Shown: piece by piece, positions 24,050-36,100 of the stretch
How the letters are laid out: every line of letters starts with the position of its first letter
Numbering within the stretch: the stretch's first letter is position 1
DNA from: Lepturacanthus savala
Lineage: Eukaryota; Chordata; Actinopteri; Scombriformes; Trichiuridae
Length of the DNA stretch: 64,000 nt
NCBI GenBank assembly: GCA_030544235.1
Contig: CM060472.1
Coordinates: forward strand, 23,957,724-24,021,723
Direction of reading: 5' to 3'
Made by a program: the position numbers and the translations under genes
Notes under the pieces: model-generated
Database searches by the model: none
What the model saw: the letters and a program-made list of their open reading frames with translations, nothing else
What the model was told of the DNA's origin: nothing

Positions 24050-24360
24050 GCTGACAACACATGCTGAAATGAGACCACCCACTCATTCTGTTGTAGCCTA
24101 TGGTGTTGTTGAAACCTGGCTGAACACAAGCCATTTAGAAATGGTTCCTGGTGTGATGTCACAACAGGAGTTTTAGTTTATAGTAACTGCCCCTGGAGCC
24201 ATGTAGCCTCATTGTGGAGTGCTTATGATTGACTTCTGTTTCTCCAATAGAGCCCAGATCTCTGATGGGCGGGACATTTCTGACAGCATTGGACCAATCA
24301 CAACAGACTGGGTTTCACTAGGGAGGGGAATTGTGGAACACATTTTTAGAGTGAGGGTTT
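24050..24360 (+). repeat. Probable dispersed repeat, unclassified
   Basis: Sequence such as GATGGGCGGGACATTTCTGA, CAGCATTGGACCAATCACAA has the look of a common fish interspersed repeat, but no termini or duplications could be defined. It lies between med10 and ube2ql1 and might equally be part of a regulatory region. Confidence 0.3.
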
Positions 24361-25379
24361 AAAAAGGAAGACTGTATTTGTGATACAGGTGCAACTAGAT
24401 GGTTATTGGACCATAAAAGAATTATTTATTATAAATAGGGAACTTATGAAAATTAAAATATTAAACTGGGAAAATTGCAAAACGTATAGGTAATACATAA
24501 AACCACTCTCAGACATATTTTTTCCACTTGTTCTTCCTGTTAGGTTGACAGTGTTTACTTTCTCTTCTGAGTAAATCAAACATGCCGAAACGACAATAGA
24601 GGAGGATTTTGCCTCACCCAGTTTATACACAATTCTCTGTAAAGCTTACGTCTTTCAAGTCTACATGTCTTTAAAGTTGGAGACTTCTCCTATCAGATAT
24701 TAAAGGTTTAAGGAATGTAATTAAACATGCTATTTTAATATTTAAGAATTTAAAATGAAAATTTAAAGTGAATAATAAATTTCAGAGTGTATATTCCCTT
24801 CTGCTGAACTGATCTTTTTCTCAGGTAAAGACCAGAATGCACAGTGTAAACCAGAATAAGCCAGGGAAAAACCCTTCAAAGTAAAAGTAGTATAAAAGCT
24901 CTTTCCCTTACATACCACATTGTTTAGGCCAGGGCTTAGGCCAGGTTGGTGATGTTCCAAAATCTACATATAGCACCCACAACAAAGTCTATTTTTTATG
25001 AGATAAAGTCACTGGAGATTAAACATTTGGGCTATTTCATTGTTTCAGTAGACCTACACCCAGATGCTGTGTGGATGTGTGTCTACTCTTCTAAATGATA
25101 TAACTCAAATTGATTCCTGATTGCATTATTTTTACAAAGGGAGTCGTTGATTGTGATTATGTTTTTACATGTAAAACCTAGTTGGTCCAAATTTGACGAT
25201 AAAATAAGAGGGGTGTTTCTTATAGCTAGTGTATTGATAAAATACCTTCCTTGATAAAAGTAGGTACATCACAAAACAACATAACCATAAGAGCTGCGTA
25301 CGACGAGTCCCTTATCATCACTGTAGGAATGCATCAGTACTGTAATTATATGGTTATTACGTCTCTGTATGCGTTCTAT

Positions 25380-25750
25380 TCGGGTGCCTGCTTCGCCTCT
25401 ATCTCCGGGGCTTTTATTTTGAAAACGCCGCAGCGCCTCTCCGGTGAAAACAGACTGGGGGTGAGAAAGATTACGCGGAGCTGCTTCGTCCTCGGCTGCA
25501 TTAAAGCTGGAGCTGCCGCAGCTGCACACACACTCACACACACACACATACATACATACACACACACTCACACAAACACACACACACACACACCAAAGGC
25601 TCTCCTCTTTCTCACTGCAGCTCAGAGCGACGGCAGGTCTCCTGGATGGTGGAGACATTTCATATATTTTTTACGCACACAGCGGGATCGGTGTCCGGTC
25701 TACATTACGGGACATACAAAGGAGATACACTGAATTTCACCCAGTCTACG
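25380..25750 (+). promoter_or_regulatory. CpG-rich segment, possible ube2ql1 promoter and non-coding first exon
   Basis: A CpG-containing stretch in AT-rich surroundings ends at a good donor (CTACG|GTAAGA, GT at 25751). The next strong acceptor in the same direction is TTTTTTTGCCTTCAG, AG at 26293-26294, which would start an exon at 26295 leading into the UBE2QL1 ATG. An interrupted CA/TA dinucleotide array lies at 25527-25592. The splice pairing is inferred from consensus sites only. Confidence 0.4.
25527..25592 (+). repeat. Interrupted CA array near the ube2ql1 promoter
   Basis: CA runs interrupted by CT and by CATA units. It sits in the possible first exon or promoter region, where length variation could affect expression. 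Confidence 0.9.
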
Positions 25751-26422
25751 GTAAGAACGGGCTGCTGCCGGGCTGCCGGTTTATTATTAGCTCTGTGTGC
25801 GCAGGAGAATGGTAATAAAGAATATTATCAGTGTTTTTTGGATCTTTATGTCATCACATCAGACTTTCTAATATTGCATTATAGCCGCTTTATAGTGACA
25901 TCAGTTATTTATTATCCTTGTAGTGAGATTATAACAAGCCTATATGATTTTTGTGCAATATATTCCATTCCTGTAACTTTAACGTGGTAACGTTCGTGTA
26001 AGGTATCCCTGTAGCCTGCTTTCGCTGTAATAATATTATAATATAGCAATATAACCATATGACATGCACCCTCCTGTTAAAACGTAGCTATTATAAGATC
26101 ACCTCAGTGCTTCTGCGTAATTCATCGTCCTATCGAACAACTGCAGTCACAGTCATGATGTCGGTCCACTTGAGGGAGAAAGAAAAAACGAGATTCAATT
26201 GATCTGGTTTGGCAAAACATTTCAATTGGCTGTTGTCAGTGAGTGAGTGATTATCTAAACGGTTATTTAATTATTGTTCTTTTTTTGCCTTCAGTCGAGT
26301 CGTGTCGAGATGATGCACTGAGGAGAAACGGCAGAGTTTCCCCCCCGGTTGTGTCGATCCTGAGGCTGCAGTGAACGGACGGAGGGGGATTGCGGTACAA
26401 CAAGGTTAATACACAGCATCGA

Positions 26423-26429
26423 TATAAAA
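26423..26429 (+). promoter_or_regulatory. Possible TATA box of ube2ql1
   Basis: TATAAAA in the context GATATAAAAGG lies 117 bases before the ATG. It would place a start site near 26455 and give a 5' UTR of about 90 nt. It competes with the model in which the 5' UTR is spliced from an upstream exon. Confidence 0.4.
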
Positions 26430-26545
26430 GGTCGTCTCTGTGAACGGGAAGCCGACTTGAGAGAGAGAGAGGGGAAAAAAAGAAGGGTGAATCTCGCCCC
26501 TCTGCGGGGGGATTGGCGGAGAAAAATATAGATCCATAAAAAATT

Positions 26546-27253
26546 ATGGCCACCCTACTGCGGAAGATCGGTCTGATCCGTCTGCACGACCGAGACACCG
26601 AGGACCCGAAGCACCACCAGGGCTCGTTAAAGGGCACCAAAGGGAACCAGAAAAACAACGCCAACAAACACTGTCAGACCGCCAACGAGACCAACATCCT
26701 GAGCACCCCGGAGATTAAGGCGAGAAAGCTGGACCAGCTCGGCAAGGACAAGCCGTCCGGCAAGGATAAGCTGGGGAAGGATGCGAAGGAGAAGCAGCAG
26801 ACGGGGGGAGGCGGCGGGAGTAAAGCCACCAGTGCCTCCTCGATACCACCGCTGGCGCCTCACCGGCAACACTGCACCCAGGTCCGGACGCGGAGGCTGA
26901 TGAAGGAGCTACAGGAGATCAGGAGGTTAGGGGACAACTTCATCACGGTAGAGCTGGTGGAGGACAACCTGTATGACTGGAACGTCAAGCTGCACCAGGT
27001 GGACAAGGACTCGGCGCTGTGGCAGGACATGAAGGAGACCAGCACCGAGTTCATACTGCTCAACGTCACCTTTCCCGACAATTTCCCCTTCTCGCCGCCG
27101 TTCATGCGCGTCCTGACGCCCCGCTTGGAGAACGGCTACGTGCTGGACGGCGGGGCCATATGCATGGAGCTGTTGACCCCCCGCGGATGGTCCAGCGCCT
27201 ACACGGTGGAGGCGGTCATGAGGCAGTTTGCGGCCAGCCTCGTAAAAGGACAG
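26546..27253 (+). CDS. ube2ql1: ube2ql1 coding exon 1
   Basis: 236 codons, open from the ATG at 26546 to the donor GTGAGG at 27254. It includes the N-terminal extension, the second candidate start (M119, 26900) and the active-site cysteine. The exon is markedly more GC-rich than its flanks. The open frame runs 27 codons past the donor into the intron; those codons are not coding. Confidence 0.94.
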
Positions 27254-28199
27254 GTGAGGGGGAGGAGCGGCTGGTGGGTGAGGGGAGTCCTGTTTTTTGG
27301 AATATCATCCGCCATACAGCATGATACTCATCTGTAGTTCATCTATTTTCAGCCATGAAACGCATTGGTTATGAGTAATCAACCATGCGTTGTGCGCAAT
27401 TAACGCGTAAAACTACTTTTACGCACGTAAAACACATGTCCCATCACGGTGTGGGTTTAAACCGTGTTGTTTTTTATGGTTTTAATTAACTTAATCTCTT
27501 TTAACGCAAATAGAGCTGCAGTCTATATTGGATTGAATAAATTGTACTATTTTGGTCTCTCAACATAAGGTATTTGTAGCAGAATTCCCTGAAACAAGTG
27601 TATCAATATAGGAAAGTAACCACCATGACAGATTGTCAGGGTTTATTTCCAAAGAAAAATAGCATTAGAAAACAGAAGACATTCCTGCTCTGTTGTCTAT
27701 TTATAGCTTCTTTTTTTCTATTGATGCTTAGTGTGAATTATGAAGTAGGCGCTGCACTGTTATAGGCAGGCCGCTAGTCCCCCCCCCCCCCCCCACTATG
27801 AGCAAGCACATGATTGGAAATATTAATAATCTTTATGTGACTTTATTGCGTCCATTTCATCCGACATCTACTATCTTTTTGATACCAGCATATCTCTGCT
27901 GTTTTCTTTCCTTTTCTCGCCTCCATAAATCTGCTTCCTCTGACAACAAAGAGCTGCTGCCATACGATGGAAAAGTCCCTGTGCAGCCTCACAGTATCTG
28001 CTCTCTCATCATATTATTGTAAAAAATAAAAAAAATATGTATATCAGACAATTATTCAACATGTGCAAAGGGTGACGATAGATAAAAAGACAGATGGATA
28101 AATAAAGACAGCAGGTAACCTACCTACCAGCAGCCCACAGTGGCTTAGAGCGACTGGATTATGTAATCCTGTCAAATCTGGTTTGCACATCCTCAGTGC

Positions 28200-28234
<35 letters not shown>

Positions 28235-30048
28235 TCTGCAATTCCGATGGAAATGTCCACATCTCCGAATGCACTCCGGGCTGTAGATTTTCTGCATTCC
28301 GCCTAAGAAAAAAAAGGCGGTGTTTGTGTTTTGTATTGCACACTTGACTTTTGACGTCAGTAGCATGACAGCGATGGAGTGGGATGTCCAACCCCCTAAC
28401 TTTAGTCCTATTTTTTGTCTTTGGTGATATAACTGAACATTATCCCCATTTGTGATCATTTATGAATCTGTTACCAAGAGAGGTCATGCAAACACCGTAG
28501 AGATAGAGGAGATAGCGGAGGACACAAGCTAGCAGCTCTGCAGTGCTCCCTAATTATGGTGCAGTGTCTTCCTTCTTCAGTTGGCTAATGGAAGCAATAT
28601 TGATTCATTATTCCTGTGTGTGCATGTATGTGCATGTGTGTGTGTGTGGTTCTCCGTCTCTTTTGGTTTTTAACGGATGTGTGTCTACAGGCCCTTGCAT
28701 GTGCTTCATGTCCTAATTTCCTGGGAGATGCGCTCGTCCGTCACGTGCCCCGTCCCACTATATATAAACCTAAATACACACAGAACATATTTATTCGGCC
28801 TCGGGCACCGGTTCTCCGTGACAATAGTGATGTGGCTCGTTTGGAAGCGGCTCCTTCTATTTTTAGCGCAAGAGGACACATGCAGTGTCGAAGTGGTGAG
28901 CTGAAAGTCAATAGACCTCCACGTATGTGTGAGAGATATGAGAGCAGCCAACACACACATACACAATCACACTTTCAGATTATAGGTGAGATTTTTTTAA
29001 GAGGTGTGACTGAAGTGAAGGCCATCATCAGTTGCAGATCAGTTTGCAGATTTTCATCTTCTAAATTTAAGCCAGTGGCTGTTAGGGTGTAATTTGTCTT
29101 ATATGACAGGGAATTAAGCCCCACGGTGATGCACAGGTGGTACAAAAGTTGCTTGAGCAAACTCGACATTGTGTTCAATATGGCTTACTGTGTATGAGCC
29201 AGTTTATTTCCTGGATTGTACAGCAGTGTTTAGAACAGTGGTTCTCAATCTTTTTCACATCGAGGACCCTTAAACCCACAAAAACTAGACCATGACCTCC
29301 ACCTCATAAGATCTGTGCTTTAAGATGTTTTATAATAGAAAGTGTCAGAAAACCATGGCCAAAAATATGGAGGACTAAAACTGCCATAATCAAGAATAAA
29401 TAAACAATGACTCAGTATATAAATAAATGTACCAGCAAATGTACAATTTTACATTTAATTAAATATATGTTTGTATTATTTTCACATTGATTTGATTTTC
29501 CCTTGTATTCATTAAATTATTATATTTTTAATTGTTGCTATTAATTTATTTATTTACTTACCCCATTCATTTTCACCTCAATATATAAAATGGAAAATAA
29601 AATTTGAAATTAAATAAATAGATAATACGAAATAAATACTGCTAAATTGAATACATTTATATATTTATTTTAAATTATGTCAGTTCTCTATCCAAATGGT
29701 CCTACATTCTGTCATTGTCGAATTATAGTCTATATAATAGTATAATTATTTTCCTTTTTTCTGGGGGCCCCCCTGGCCCCCTTTTGAAGTACCCCTAGGG
29801 GTTCGTGGACCCCATTTTTAGAACTACTGGTTTAGAAAGTACACCGTCACTTAAGGCATAGTGTGCAAAAATCCCCTAAAAAAACAATATAACCTCATAC
29901 AAATGTCAATCATCACTTAGGACCCATTAGACACGTGTGGTGGTGTGTTTAAGTGCAGAGACCCTGCCCTCTGCTTGTATTTCTTCTTTTCTTGTTGCAT
30001 TTGGTCACATGGGGACATTGTGGGGCAACAACTTTTGGGCAGTGTGCC

Positions 30049-30131
<83 letters not shown>

Positions 30132-33100
30132 ATGAGCCTCCAGCCAATAGGAGTGTAGGTTTTGGGGTGCTGCAGTCTGTTCCCTGCACTCTGCTGCTCC
30201 AAGCGAGACACAGCAGCAGCACCTTCTGCAGCATTGTGGGGAGTGATGAAGAGGTGTGGACGTTTGTATCTTTGCTAAAGAACACAAGCACTGCATACTC
30301 GACTTTACGAATTATCATCGAATTGCCATCAGCAACTGCTACATCACTTCAGGTTGCATTGGAGACACGAGTGTTTCAGTAGATTTCTTCAAAACATTCC
30401 TTAATCAATCATTTGTGTAGATAATCAAAAGAATCCCATACACCATCGATCACTTGTACTCACTTCATTAACGACGTGTAAATGAATCTATTATAATTGT
30501 CACTTGCTCGTTATTCCTTTTTTTTTTAACATGCCACTGTAAATCTAGCATGAAATGAACTGCTATCAAATGCTAAAAAAAGACACCCTCAGTGAAAAGA
30601 TGTGAAGTTTTCACATCTCCTCATATCAATAGTGCTGCAATGATTGATTGATCTGCGAAAAATCAATCAAGTTATCATAAGCCATTTATTAGTTAAAATA
30701 AAATGTTCTAATTTTTCTTCCTTTTCTATTCTAAGTGGATATCTTTTGGACTGATTTGGACAAAAAGCTTTTAAAGCTTTGTTCTAACATTTTATAGATG
30801 AAACAATCGATTGTACAGAAGCATAACTGGCAGATTAGTAGATAATAGCTGCAGTCTCTGATATGATGAGCAGAAGCCCTAGAATTTGACAAATCTGCCA
30901 CTTCCATAAAGACGGCAGACTCAGCAGTGACAGATTAAAACAAGCAGCAACGAAACCCTGACTTTTAGTTCCATCTATGGGTCAGAGCACCAAAAACACA
31001 GGATCCTACATTTCCCATATTACTAATGGGTAGATTTTTTTTCAGGCCATCATTGCCTCTTAAATGTCAACTTTTTTCAAACCTCACAGTGCCAATTTGT
31101 ACTACAGACTTTCTCTTACAAGTTTAAAGTCTTAAGCCTGAGCCCGAGACATCCCTGATAAAACCCTGAGAAAAATAAGCAAAATACCCCTTTAAGATAT
31201 CTGTGATTTCATTGTTTTGTGGAAGCTGAGTTTCATGACGATGAATGCTGGCAGAACGGTAAACCGACTGTGCATGGGAAATAACCTAAAAATACAAAAA
31301 AGTGATATTACCCTTTAATGACCCCTGCCATCAGTCCCCTGGGGCTTTCCCTAGTGATCTGATGACGATGATGATGCCATCGATCCCTGTTTGTTTATCC
31401 TGACCCCTTTAAGCATACGTCTGAGTGTTATGCAATCCCTCCCACCCACCCCCAACCCTACCCCCAGAGCAGCTTCCCAACATGCACTGGGGCCTTCCTT
31501 GCTCTGGCCATTGACTGATCTCCATTCACACGATTACCCAGCAGCCACTTTACACGAGTGTGTCCCTCTCAACGAGCAAGCGCTTAGCTGAAATAGATAA
31601 ACACTGACATGGCACTGTATAGGCCCGGGGCGCTCACTGAGCTGAATCGCATCACACACACACACACGCACACACACTTGTTTTCCCATTCTTTCTTTCA
31701 AGAGCAGATATTTGTACTTTCTCTCTCTTGTTAGATGAGTCATACCGAGCCATTCTTATAGATGTCTGCGACCACAATGGCACTAATTAATGCTTAATTA
31801 AAAAAAAAAAAGTAAAGTCATGCATGTATTTGACAGAGTCTGAAGCATTTAAGATATTGAATGAAGTACTTAAATTAATTATCTTTGAGGGCACTGGTAT
31901 TATATTTTTCACATTTAACATCATTCCGTACATTCACAAACACATTTTTGCTCTCTGCACACACACACACACACACCACATTCTCCTCCTAAGTAACAAA
32001 CCAATGAAAAAATTGTTTCTTTTGTGTGTAAAACAAGTACAAGATGCTCACAGCGACTGGTTTGCCATGGCAACGCAACGTTTAGCCGAGGGCAGCCTAC
32101 CTTCCTCCCTTCCATCGATCATCACTGCAGTCACACCTCTTTAATAACGGCCAATTGCCACAACAGTGTCCGCCCAAAGCAGCCATTTTGAGAAGGTGAC
32201 AGCCACCATATGGTGGAATATGAAAATATACGTGATTTGAAGCGAGAACAACATAGCAGTAATGCTCTGTGACAGTAACCAAGTGGTAGATTATGTGTCC
32301 CTCAGTGTGGATATATTATGTATTACAGGCCTCTGGCAGAGCAGGTTTCAGCCACTCGGTTCATTTTCCATTTTAAAGGCTGTGTGGGACATTCTGAAAA
32401 AGAGGAGCTTGCGAAGAAGAGGAACAGAAAGTAAGTCCCCAGTGGACACTGCATTATGAAATATGAATGAGTCACTGAGTAATGCCTTTAGTTTCACAAA
32501 ACGTGAAATAACTCAAAAGGAAAGTTTTCTTCTTTCCAGCGTGAATCATGTCATTGTCCTACAAAGTGACAGAATCAGCCATAATTCTTCTGTCGAGGTG
32601 GACGTCGTGTTGCTGGGACTGATATCAAGATCGCGCGGAAGTACAGGAAATAACAGGATGAGCTCTCCGTGTGTGTGTCTGTGTGTGTATCTGCGGAAGA
32701 CGGACAAATCGAGCCAGTGAGTGTCGCTAAGCTCCGCAGTGAATTGAGGCCAGTGTCGGTACAGGAATGGAAACTGTATCCCTAATCTCCAGATCATTCA
32801 ATGTTATCACCTCACCATTTCCATTTATCCCCTGCATCACTTTTGACCCAAAATAGACGAGCATGTGCGCAAGTGGACGTGCTGATCATCCATCAGATGG
32901 CATGGAAGTGGAGAACCAACATTGCATTCTCTTATCTTGGTTTTGTTATATCATGAGCTGCAGAAGTTAGAGTACTGCCGTGGTGCATTAGATATAATAA
33001 CTCTTATCTTGTTTAATCTCTCTCTGATATTCAGGCAGTAATAGTTTTGAACAACACCAGCTGTTATCTTTCGGATTCAGGAGTGAATATTTGTTCCCTA

Positions 33101-36100
33101 TATAACACTTGGGAAAACATTTCTTTTGTGCTTTTTACTTGTTCTTATTCTTCTATATATTTACAGTGTTCTAGAAAAAGATACAATTTAACACTCCTAA
33201 AAAGTTAGGATATAAAATAACCTAGTCATCGCGATAGCAACTGCATTTCTGTGGGTTGTTCTGCCTTCTGTGGTTTACCTGTGGCGAAATGAAATGACAA
33301 AACATTTTGCAGTTATTTGGATGAATTGACCCTTTAAAGGTAGAGTGTGTAGTTTCTAGTGTCATCTAGTGGTGAGGAGGCAGATTGCAACCAACTGAGT
33401 ACCACGGGCATGTAGCAAGACCTACAGTACATCGGTTACAAAAAAACCTTCTTATTTTGATTGAATTATATACATATTAAAACATACTTAGGAATATTAT
33501 ATTCCATTTTTTGTCCATTCCTCAAGGGGTCTGTGAATAGGTGCCCGGGGGTCCTCGGAAAAAAGGAAGAATAACTTATTTTCACTATAATTCCACAATG
33601 ACATTTCGTAATATTTAATAGTATTTCCTATTATATATGTTTTATTTTCCCTTTGCACATGAATTTCAAATTTTATTTCCATTTTAATACATATTATAAA
33701 AATATATACACAAATTAATTAATTTTATGAATTAATTAAATGGAACATTAAATAATTATGGGCCTTTACTGGTGTATTTATTTATGTACTGAGTCATTAT
33801 TTATTTATTTAATCTTGATTATGGCAGTTTCAGTCCTCAATAAATTATTTTATCATCCATCTTAAAGCACAATTCTTATGAGATTGGGGCCCTGATCTGT
33901 AAGTTTAAGGGTCCTTGGTGTGAAAAAGTATGAGAACCAGTGCTCTAGATGCAGCTAAATCTTACACACCTTTAATCACTGAATAAAAGGCATTAATAAA
34001 ATGATGCTGCCCTGTGGATCAGATATCGGGTCTAACTCCTGGGTCCTCCACTGTGGGATAAAGGCTCTTGTTTGTTCATTGTTTTCCTACTGAAAAGCAT
34101 TATAGAAATGTACAACTGCAGGACTAGAGTGAAAACTGTAGATGTGTAATAATTTGAGTGTATTTATCTGTGCTGCACTGCAGCATGCAGAAGGGCTCAC
34201 CATCTGAAATATTATTTCATTGCTTTCAGCGGAGCGCCTCAGTGCAATTTTCTCCCTGCCAAGAAACATTCAGGGTAGAGGGAAGTGGTGCAGTGTTACA
34301 GAACGTGTACAAACAAATACAGGAAAGCACCTGGCATATTACACAGCAGCAGGCGTTGTATACTACATCTACAGCGAGCCAACCACAACCGCAATTCCAC
34401 TATAGCTCCAATGGGCAGAAATTTACAGAAATGTTTGTCACGACCTTCCCTTTATGACGGTTGAGTGGTTTCTGAGGGGATTTTTATACATGAAACAATC
34501 CACTTCAGAATGTAGTGCCACTCGCATGAATCACACCTTTGTCTGAGCTGTCGTGGTTGTGTATCTTTCCCCTTGGCTTTTTTTTTTTAACGTAAAAAAA
34601 AAAATATTTTCCTATTCATCCGCCCACATGCTCTTCTTCAGGGAAGACTTAGCAACGCTGCCAACGGCAGAATAAGCAGCTTTATCGTCACAGCCGACGC
34701 CCACGCCTTTTTTTTTTCCTCAGTTTTTCTCCCACCCCCCCGTCTCATCCCACGTTTATTAATAGGCCCAGCGTATGAGGGGGGGGGGGGGCTTCATCAA
34801 GGTGGTGTTTGGGTGAAAATGTTCATCAGATGTCACAGTGTTCTGGGTGTGAGGTTTTTTTCCACACTGAGCACAGTCTATTTTCACCATTTACTGCGGC
34901 AGTCAGTTCTTGTCTTTACTTATCTTCCCCATTGCCGAGGATACTGGAGGGTGTATCTCAGACCTGATTGAACCTGACGTCTTAAAAGCCCTTTCTCTGT
35001 CTTTAAACATTGATCTAATGTTGGTCAACCCCAATTCAGACCGCTTGTCCCGTCAACATCTCCCCTGTGGTTCTGCATTTGCCGGAGTTCATCCATGCGC
35101 ATGTGTCTGGTGCGTGACAGTCTTGCTATAGTTTTGGTAAGAAATGTAGAAAAATCACTCAAATTGTCCCCCGAATAAGCTTGACACAACTACTGACAGA
35201 TGTTCTCAGACATTAGTGCTATTATTCTTTTGAACTGACGCTGCATATTAGGATCTGGCAAATCATAGCTTGACATGTGCTGGTTCTTGAGTTTTCACCT
35301 TGAAGAATCAACAAAGATGTTGTGGAAACAATCTCACCAATGTTGAGCATGTTGCCTGCTTGCCAGTTGATCAGTCACGAGTTAAATATAAGCAAAGCTG
35401 CCAAATTGAGGATGAATGTTGTCGTTTACATCAAACTTTTTAGAATGCGATACTTCAAAATGTGTATCAAAATAAGTTTATGTCAATTCAGTTATATATA
35501 GGATCTGACAATGTCCTACTTTGGTCCCAAAGAATGTAAATACAGCACTGAATATGTTTTATTTTCTAATATTTTACACAGCACTCAATAATATGAATAC
35601 AATTTTTCTTGTCAATGAGTGTGCCATTATCAACAATAATGTTAAAATGACACAAAATACAACACCATTCCCATCATATCTGGAATTCTATTGTACATAG
35701 GCCACATTAAATTACATTTCAAAGATATTCCCATTACAGTATTCACAGAGGGGCCTGGATCTAATTTCAAAATACTGCTATTAGAGCCTTCTTTAACCGC
35801 TTGATGCTTAAATATATTTACAATTGTATAAGAAAATGAATTATTTGTGTTTTTGCTTTCAATCTGATGCTAAATTAAGTAGAGATGGTTAATTTGTCTA
35901 TATCACATAAAATAGATATACATTTAGTCATGATGCAAATAAGCAACAATAGGCATTAATGGTATCCAATGGTAAATTTTTCATTGAAGCCACAAATTGT
36001 TTACAATTATTTACACTATAACTAAGTAACTATAACTATATAGTAACTACTATACTATAACTAGAGACCAACTAGAACTAGGGGTGTCAAACTGTCTGTT

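Noticed and set aside
25251..25733. 160-aa plus-strand open frame before ube2ql1
   Set aside because: It runs through a CA array as His-Thr repeats, has no recognisable domain and ends before the donor at 25751. Treated as possible 5' UTR or promoter.
26627..27324. Open frames on the minus strand and in the second plus frame over ube2ql1 exon 1
   Set aside because: Shadows of the GC-rich true coding frame; they contain no family signature.
29937..30382. Several overlapping open frames through the TG array on both strands
   Set aside because: They consist largely of Cys-Val or His-Thr repeats from the dinucleotide run and have no domain or splice support. The same applies to the frames through the arrays at 1798-2031, 2226-2588 and 59579-60115.
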